DNA of 64,000 nt from an uncultured Corynebacterium sp. (GTDB lineage Bacteria > Actinomycetota > Actinomycetes > Mycobacteriales > Mycobacteriaceae): assembly GCF_946222835.1 (NCBI RefSeq), contig NZ_CAMIHD010000005.1, positions 62,001-126,000 of the forward strand, read 5' to 3'. Below are positions 58,679 to 64,000 of the stretch, piece after piece (the stretch's first letter is position 1; each line of letters begins with the position of its first letter). The position numbers were made by a program, and so were the translations under genes. A model generated the notes under the pieces. The model saw only the letters and a list, made by a program, of their open reading frames with translations, searched no databases and was not told the origin of the DNA.

Positions 58679-58719
58679 AAGCCGGCGCCTTCCGCGGCTC
58701 GAACGGGAGGTGCCGGCTT
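58679..58719 (-). terminator. Terminator of the upstream ESX genes
   Basis: On the minus strand AAGCCGGCACC (58719-58709) pairs with GGCGCCGGCTT (58689-58679) with one wobble, followed by CGGTGTTTTGGTTTTC. It isolates rplM-rpsI from the WXG100 genes. Confidence 0.65.
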
Positions 58720-58819
58720 ATGGGTGTGGACTAGAAAGGTACGACTTGAAGGGGTTTGAGAGATTACAAAAGAAAGGTAAGGAAAAGCATAGCCACGCTG
58801 CAATTTTGGGAGAGACTGC

Positions 58820-58868
58820 GGCTGCGTCCGCCTCCTGCCACGTGGATGTGGCCGTTGGCACCGCAGCC
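58820..58868 (-). other. Structured intergenic stretch downstream of the WXG100 gene
   Basis: In the gene-free stretch 58507-58909, GGCTGCG (58820-58826) can pair with CGCAGCC (58862-58868), and TGCCA (58836-58840) with TGGCA (58856-58860) inside it. On the minus strand this two-step hairpin lies 41 nt after the WXG100 stop. It may be a second terminator or a small RNA. Apart from this and the 58679 terminator, I see only the rplM promoter region there. Confidence 0.4.
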
Positions 58869-58909
58869 TCGACCAGGACAGCGTGAAACCGTATAACCAG
58901 CGCGTGGGC

Positions 58910-59197
58910 TTAGCCCCAGCTTGCGGCGGCGCGACGGTTAACGTCGCTCATTGCATCGTTGCCCTGGGAAACGGTCTTGGAGATGGTGGCGAGCACGGTG
59001 TTGAGTTCCTGCGATGCCTTATCCCACTTGGCCTGTGCCTGGTTATAAGCCACGGCAGATTCGCCTTCCCAAGTGCTCACCATCGGCTGCAAACGCGCCT
59101 TCAGGTCTGCCAAGGTGCTGTTAATGCGACCAGAGGTGGCGTTGATATCGGCTGCGGCGGAAGAAATGGCACCGAATTCGTACTTGATCTCGGACAT
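58910..59197 (-). CDS. WXG100 family ESX protein (second of the pair)
   Basis: The 95-aa protein has the helix-turn-helix hairpin of WXG100 proteins with the central motif WEGESAVAYNQAQAKWD (Trp43). The pair with the gene upstream corresponds to the heterodimeric ESX-4 substrates (EsxU/EsxT in mycobacteria). It is followed by hairpins and then rplM. Confidence 0.9.
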   Translation of the reverse strand: MSEIKYEFGAISSAAADINATSGRINSTLADLKARLQPMVSTWEGESAVAYNQAQAKWDKASQELNTVLATISKTVSQGNDAMSDVNRRAAASWG

Positions 59198-59267
59198 GTG
59201 GTGATGGGTTCCCTTCTGTGAATCTTATAGCTTTTGGGCTGCGGACTAGTGAAGTGTGCGGGGCAAA

Positions 59268-59582
59268 TTAGAGGGCGAGGCCGCCGCCAACATTGGAGAA
59301 AGCCTGGGTGTTTTCTGCTTCCACGTTGTCGAAGTTGTGGGCATTGCTGCGGATATTGTCAGAGATAGCAGCCAACGCTTCACGCAGCTGCTGTGCAGAG
59401 GTGTTGTAGCGCTGCATCAAATCATCGAAAGAGACCTGCGCCTGGCCTACCCAGCTGCCGCGCACGGAGTCGACGACGCCCTGCAGACGGGTGAGCTCAC
59501 CCTGGACTTCATCGTTGGTGTTATCGACTTTGCCAGCGGTGGCGACCATGACATCGGCTTGTGTCTTGAAAGTCTGAGACAT
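59268..59582 (-). CDS. WXG100 family ESX protein (first of the pair)
   Basis: The 104-aa protein has the WXG motif as GSWVGQAQVSFDDLMQRYN (WVG near residue 44) between two long helices. It ends in a flexible Gly-rich tail. It is preceded by the 42-bp promoter block at 59661-59702, suggesting that the pair is expressed from its own ECF-type promoter rather than only by read-through from eccC. Confidence 0.9.
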   Translation of the reverse strand: MSQTFKTQADVMVATAGKVDNTNDEVQGELTRLQGVVDSVRGSWVGQAQVSFDDLMQRYNTSAQQLREALAAISDNIRSNAHNFDNVEAENTQAFSNVGGGLAL

Positions 59583-59660
59583 AAGAGTGCGCCCCTCCTT
59601 AGGGCGGATGAGATTGTGTATATTTCCCCCGAAAAAGCATCTGTGCTTCGCATCTGTGCT

Positions 59661-59702
59661 TTCTCACCTTTATTGGACTGGACTTTGCGTCAAACGGTTC
59701 CC
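59661..59702 (-). promoter_or_regulatory. ECF-type promoter block of the WXG100 pair
   Basis: Minus-strand GGGAACC, 16 nt, AGTCCAAT, then AAGGTGAGAA: the partner of the block at 55920-55961. It is 79 nt upstream of the WXG100 start, just past the end of the secretion-associated gene. Confidence 0.6.
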
Positions 59703-59725
59703 GGCTTAGCCAAAATTATTTAGGA

Positions 59726-60850
59726 CTATTTCTTAATCAGGCTTTCCGTGGCCATGCGGCAGGCTGCCTTTTGGACAGCGTTGGCGTTGTGACGGGTATG
59801 GCAGCCCACGGACATCTGGTGACCTCGGTCCTCCCAAGTGGTCCATTCCACTAGCGAGCCGTCCCCAGGGTCTTCGGTATAGCGCAGGCGCCCGGCTTTC
59901 TCCGTGGCATCGCGAAGCGCTGGGTCTTCATCGACTTGCACATGGATTTCTTTAAAGAGAGCATCTGCCGGCACATTAAACATCTCATCGGCTGCAAAAA
60001 GGATGCGCAGGTTCGGGTCTTCGCCGGTAGCGGTAACCAAGCCATCCTCCACCTTGGTGTGGAACCCGCTAGGGACGACCACCGACATCCCCTCAACTTC
60101 TAGACGCTTTTCCCCTGGTTTTAATTCGGCGCTGTCAGAATCCGGTGTGCCCGGCGCGCCGGGATGCGGCGAGCTCGGCGCGGATTCCTCCTCCTCATCG
60201 CGGCGTGGCTCAGCGGCACGTGGTTGCGAATGCGAAGTATCCGCCACAGAGTCATCGTCACTAGATGCTTGGGCCCCGATGGCCCACCAGGAGGCTCCCG
60301 CTACGGCGATGACTACCACTGCTATGGCGACATGAAATATATCGATAGCCCCCAGCCAACCACGCAGCCGGTCGGACCAGCTTGGGGTTACTGGCTCTTC
60401 GTAGGCGGGTGCCTCCATCACCGTGGTGGGCGGCGCCGATTCTGTGGCTTCGGTAGCAGGAAGACGATGCGGGGATATTGGGTCTGGCGCAGCTAGTGGA
60501 GAGATTGCTGGTTCTGGCTCAATGAGGTGCACCCCCGTGACTTCTAGTTGCCGGCAGATGATGGTGGTTGCTTCCTGCGCAATATCCGTGCCGGAAGAAT
60601 CTGCCACGACGCATGCTTCCACGTCGGGCCAGGATGATCCGGCCATTTTGGATATCTGATCCATGACTTGGCCCAAGGCCCAGCCTTCTACGATGCCGGA
60701 GCCCGGCAGGTCATAGCGGTAGACCGTTTCGGGTCCTTCAAAGATGGTGGCCGCATCCAGAATCGTGATGGTTATCGGTACAGCTTTGGCTTCCCCACCA
60801 GTAGTACTTGGGGAGTCAGTATGCGTATGCGCGCTGAGGTTGGTAGTCAT
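59726..60850 (-). CDS. Type VII secretion-associated protein
   Basis: The 374-aa protein has an N-terminal domain with VPITITILDAATIFEGPETVYRYDLPG, a Pro-rich linker, one membrane helix (about 178-198, VAIAVVVIAVAGASWWAIGA) and a C-terminal extracytoplasmic domain (VEGMSVVVPSGFHTK to CRMATESLIKK). This matches the conserved ESX-4 locus protein related to Rv3446c. It directly abuts eccC. A role in assembling the secretion machine is inferred from location. Confidence 0.8.
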   Translation of the reverse strand: MTTNLSAHTHTDSPSTTGGEAKAVPITITILDAATIFEGPETVYRYDLPGSGIVEGWALGQVMDQISKMAGSSWPDVEACVVADSSGTDIAQEATTIICRQLEVTGVHLIEPEPAISPLAAPDPISPHRLPATEATESAPPTTVMEAPAYEEPVTPSWSDRLRGWLGAIDIFHVAIAVVVIAVAGASWWAIGAQASSDDDSVADTSHSQPRAAEPRRDEEEESAPSSPHPGAPGTPDSDSAELKPGEKRLEVEGMSVVVPSGFHTKVEDGLVTATGEDPNLRILFAADEMFNVPADALFKEIHVQVDEDPALRDATEKAGRLRYTEDPGDGSLVEWTTWEDRGHQMSVGCHTRHNANAVQKAACRMATESLIKK

Positions 60851-63800
60851 TTACTTCTCTCCTTCTGGATACACCGCTTGAGCGATGCCGAGATTTTCAC
60901 CGCGGATACTCCACTGACCGCGGCCGGGTGGTTGGTGGCTGGGTTTGAGGCCGAAGATGGTGCCTTCGTCCCGGTCGGCGTCGAAAAGCAGCAGCGCTGG
61001 TTGTAGATCGCGCACCGCAGAGAAGAACTGGCCAAATAGTGCGCGGCCAATGCCACCGGATTTGCGCGCGATGACCAAGTGCAGGCCAATATCGCGGGCA
61101 TGCGGAAGCAGCTCCAGCAACGGAGAGAGAGCAATATCGCTCAATAGGTCGGCATCATCGATTACTAAGTAGATATCAGGGCCCTCCCACCAATCTCGTG
61201 CGGCGAGCTGCGCCGGGGTTATGTCTGTGCCCGGCAAGCGGGATTCCAAGGTCCGGACTGTATCGAGAATGGTTTCTTGTGCGCTCGACTGCGTCGCTGC
61301 GTAGGCAGCCACCATGGTTTGGTCCAAGGTTCCTAAGTGCGCTCTGCGCTGGTCGATGACCACTAAGCGGGCGTCTTCCCGCGCAAAGGCGCTGATCCCG
61401 CGCATTATCTGCGCCAGGAAGGTGGACTTGCCACAGCCCTGCGCACCAATTGCCACTAGGTGCGGCTCGCGGGACGGGTTCCAGGTCAGCGTATCGAGGT
61501 CGCGCCCACCAATACCCCAGGCGATCTCGCCAATGGGCACGTCACCTTGCGCCGCGATCGCAGCCGGAGTGAGCACAGCAGGCAACATCTTGAGCTGCGG
61601 TACCGGTGTAGCAGCAGCGTGAACGCGGCAAATATGGGCGATGTCCTGGTTCGCAGTGCGAGCTAAAAGCATATTCTCGCCCGCCAAAGTGAGCCCGCGG
61701 CCTGGCGCACTAGGGAGCTTCTGCTGCAATTTGCGGTCAATGAGCGAATCCAGGGCCTCGCCCAGACGCAGCTCGAGGCGGTTAGCAATGAGATCGCGGA
61801 TGGCAGGGCGCATCGTGGTCCATCGCGAGGTCGCAATGACAACATGCACATGAGCGGAGGCACCATCGGCAACGATTTCGGTGACTTTCTCCGCGATGTC
61901 TTCAAACTCCGCGTTGGAGGTGCCAATGTGGTGCCAGCCGTCAATGACAAGGAAGGTTGCGCACCGCTCCGGGCGGCGGATAAACCCGGCTACTTCGTCC
62001 ACTATGCGCCGCACCTTTTCGCTGTCCTCGCGCCCGGCAACTCCGGCAACGTGAGGCAAGCGCTCTAAGGCTGCTAGCTGACCGCCTCCGAGATCGATGA
62101 CATAAAAGCGTGCCTCCTGCGGGTCATGTCGCAGCGCCAGTGCAGAGACAATGGTGCGCAATGCGCTCGATTTACCAGACTGCGGACCGCCGCACAACGC
62201 CATGTGCCCGCCGTGCTGGGTAAAATCAATAATCAACTCATCCTGGCGTTGGTAATACGGCCTATCGATAATGCCGATGGGGGCAAGCAGCTGCTCTTGG
62301 TTCGCTGCGGGCGTGGTCGCATCCGCTCCTTGTGCCTCCGAAAGCCCCGGTAACGCGGATAGCTCAATGGCCGGCGGTAGCGGCGGCAGCCAGATGCGGT
62401 GCGCCGATTGATCGCGCAGCTGGGCCTCGTCCGCCGCGGCACGCACGACCTCGGTAAGCACCGTGGTGGAATCATCAAGAACCATCGCGGAGTTGTTACT
62501 TTCCTCCTCTTGTGACCAGCCGTGAAAGAGCTGCACGCGACCATGGAGCGCGGCAGGACGATCCGGGTGAGCCTCAGCAAGTGCACGGCGCGGCACAGGT
62601 CCAGATACATAAGAGGCCTGAAAGCGAGTCAGCGCCTCGGCATCGGATTTGAGGTAGCCTGCGCCGGGCTGGCCGGGCAGATGGTAAGCATCGGTTACTC
62701 CCAAAACTTGACGGGACTCCGCCGAGGAGAAAGTCTTCAGGCCGATTCGGTAGGACAAGTGGGAATCCAGCCCCCGCAATCGGCCTTCTTCGAGTCTTTG
62801 GGAGGCCAAAAGCAGGTGCACGTGGAGGCTGCGCCCCAGTCGGCCGACGGCTACGAAGAGCTCTGCAAAATCGGGGTGCTGGCCCAAAAGCTCCGAGAAC
62901 TCATCGACAACAATGACCAAGGCCGGCAGCGGCCCGTGCTCGCGCACGGCAGCGCCGGAGGCGTTGTACTCGCTGACGTTGGCAAAGTTGCCGGCGGTGC
63001 GCAATAGTTCCTGGCGCCGGTTCATCTCGCCGGAAATGGCATCATACATGCGCTCTACCAGCGTCGATTCCTCTTCCAGGTTGGTGATCACCGCGGAGGT
63101 ATGCGGCAGGTGGTCACATCCTAGAAACGTCGCACCGCCTTTGAAATCCACCAGCACTAGGTTGAGTTCGTCTGGGCTATGGGTAGCCGCAAGCGCAGTG
63201 ACGAGAGTGCGCAGCAGCTCCGACTTGCCGCTGCCGGTCGCGCCGATGCACAGGCCATGCGGACCCATACCGCCGTGGGCAGATTCCTTGAGATCCACCG
63301 TGACGGGCTGGCCTACAGTATCGATGCCGATTGGCACCATGAGACGCGCCGAGCCCTCTCGTCCATGCCACATGCCGCTGGCCACTAGCTCTTCCACATC
63401 GCGATAGCCCAAAAGCCCCATAAGGTCGCTGCCTCGTCGGCCGGAAGTGCTATCGGGTCGGCGGAAAGCGGCCATACTGCGGGCGAGCAACGTCGCGGCA
63501 GCCGTGCTCATTCCATCCGGTTTCCCTAGATCTTCCACACCAGCCGCGGTCACCACCTGCAGCTGCTGCCCTGCCACTAGGCTTAGCCCCTCGTGCTCAG
63601 CGCGCACCCCTAACGCTGAGGATGGCGCTCCACCCACTTCAATGATGGTGGTATAGGAATCATCGTGAAAAAAGTCTTCAGTGCCCGTGGTCAGTACACC
63701 ATCAACTATGAGGATGCGAAAACGAGCTTTCTCCGGCGTGCGGGCATGGGGCAACCACTTCAGCCATTCCCACTGACCACCGATAGCTTCGATACCGCAA

Positions 63801-64000
63801 GCTTCCGGACCATGCGCCAGTGCCATCTGGAGCACCATCGCTCGAACCATATCGCGGGCTGGATCTGTAGGTTCTTTGCCCCGCGTCGACGCCGTGCCGG
63901 ATACGGACAGGAAGCGAAAGGCTTGTAATTGAATGACCACCGGCATATCGGGCACGGTTCCCACCGCCTTGATTGTCTGGCGCATGCTCACCGCACACAC
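60851..64000 (-). CDS. eccC: Type VII secretion ATPase EccC (ESX-4), 5' end outside the window
   Basis: The visible 1049 residues contain three FtsK/SpoIIIE-type ATPase modules, with Walker A sequences GATGSGKSELL (about 63210-63245), GGPQSGKSSALR (about 62155-62195) and GAQGCGKSTFL (about 61405-61450). The first module has Walker B LVLVDFKGGATF. EccC is the motor that recognises WXG100 substrates and powers ESX export. The N-terminal membrane part is cut off at 64000. A single polypeptide carries all modules, as in ESX-4 (EccC4). Confidence 0.92.
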   Translation of the reverse strand: MCAVSMRQTIKAVGTVPDMPVVIQLQAFRFLSVSGTASTRGKEPTDPARDMVRAMVLQMALAHGPEACGIEAIGGQWEWLKWLPHARTPEKARFRILIVDGVLTTGTEDFFHDDSYTTIIEVGGAPSSALGVRAEHEGLSLVAGQQLQVVTAAGVEDLGKPDGMSTAAATLLARSMAAFRRPDSTSGRRGSDLMGLLGYRDVEELVASGMWHGREGSARLMVPIGIDTVGQPVTVDLKESAHGGMGPHGLCIGATGSGKSELLRTLVTALAATHSPDELNLVLVDFKGGATFLGCDHLPHTSAVITNLEEESTLVERMYDAISGEMNRRQELLRTAGNFANVSEYNASGAAVREHGPLPALVIVVDEFSELLGQHPDFAELFVAVGRLGRSLHVHLLLASQRLEEGRLRGLDSHLSYRIGLKTFSSAESRQVLGVTDAYHLPGQPGAGYLKSDAEALTRFQASYVSGPVPRRALAEAHPDRPAALHGRVQLFHGWSQEEESNNSAMVLDDSTTVLTEVVRAAADEAQLRDQSAHRIWLPPLPPAIELSALPGLSEAQGADATTPAANQEQLLAPIGIIDRPYYQRQDELIIDFTQHGGHMALCGGPQSGKSSALRTIVSALALRHDPQEARFYVIDLGGGQLAALERLPHVAGVAGREDSEKVRRIVDEVAGFIRRPERCATFLVIDGWHHIGTSNAEFEDIAEKVTEIVADGASAHVHVVIATSRWTTMRPAIRDLIANRLELRLGEALDSLIDRKLQQKLPSAPGRGLTLAGENMLLARTANQDIAHICRVHAAATPVPQLKMLPAVLTPAAIAAQGDVPIGEIAWGIGGRDLDTLTWNPSREPHLVAIGAQGCGKSTFLAQIMRGISAFAREDARLVVIDQRRAHLGTLDQTMVAAYAATQSSAQETILDTVRTLESRLPGTDITPAQLAARDWWEGPDIYLVIDDADLLSDIALSPLLELLPHARDIGLHLVIARKSGGIGRALFGQFFSAVRDLQPALLLFDADRDEGTIFGLKPSHQPPGRGQWSIRGENLGIAQAVYPEGEK

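Overview
The window is chromosomal DNA of a Corynebacterium-type actinobacterium. The evidence is high GC, the corynebacterial neighbourhoods pdxR-pdxST, metY-metX, sigD-rsdA-guaB-guaB3-guaA, groES-groEL1 with a His-rich tail and tsaD-rimI-tsaB, and an ESX-4 type VII secretion locus wrapped around rplM-rpsI-glmM. Many genes lack a Shine-Dalgarno and instead have a TANNNT hexamer 6-8 nt before the start codon, the leaderless pattern common in this lineage. I cannot name the species. No rRNA, tRNA, insertion sequence or CRISPR array was seen.

Left part (1-16 kb): an unidentified partial ORF runs into an internal remnant of monomeric NADP-isocitrate dehydrogenase. Then come PLP synthesis (pdxT-pdxS and divergent pdxR), methionine synthesis (metY-metX), a DUF222/HNH gene, DUF3017-folD, trmL, two PH-domain membrane proteins, two membrane-protein/XRE-regulator pairs and dnaE2.

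Middle (16-34 kb): metQ-metN-metI methionine importer, a sucrase/ferredoxin-like protein, an AMIN-like lipoprotein, imuA-like/imuB (with dnaE2 the parts of an SOS mutasome), a second DUF222/HNH gene, guaA, guaB3, guaB, rsdA-sigD, whiB, a frameshifted gene and groES-groEL under a CIRCE element.

Right part (34-64 kb): an ABC exporter divergent from its two-component system across a perfect 16-bp palindrome, a secreted metallophosphatase, the t6A genes tsaD/tsaB/tsaE with rimI and alr, an AspT-type exporter, an ABC-F ATPase with a tiny leader peptide, glmS, a large FAD/Fe-S oxidase, an alpha/beta hydrolase lacking its Ser nucleophile, and the ESX-4 region (three-gene accessory operon, glmM, rpsI, rplM, two WXG100 genes, a secretion-associated protein and eccC running off the right edge).

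Main discoveries: (1) the word GCGTCGGCAAGC occurs eight times exactly, plus near-copies, in coding and intergenic DNA. (2) A 42-bp promoter block, resembling an ECF-sigma promoter, precedes both the WXG100 gene and the accessory ESX operon. (3) A 13-bp motif is shared by the metY and metQ promoters. (4) A pair of perfect DnaA boxes lies upstream of each DUF222/HNH paralogue. (5) The ABC-F gene has a leader-peptide attenuator. (6) An unusual 572-aa Pro/Glu/Cys-rich protein is encoded in the ESX accessory operon.
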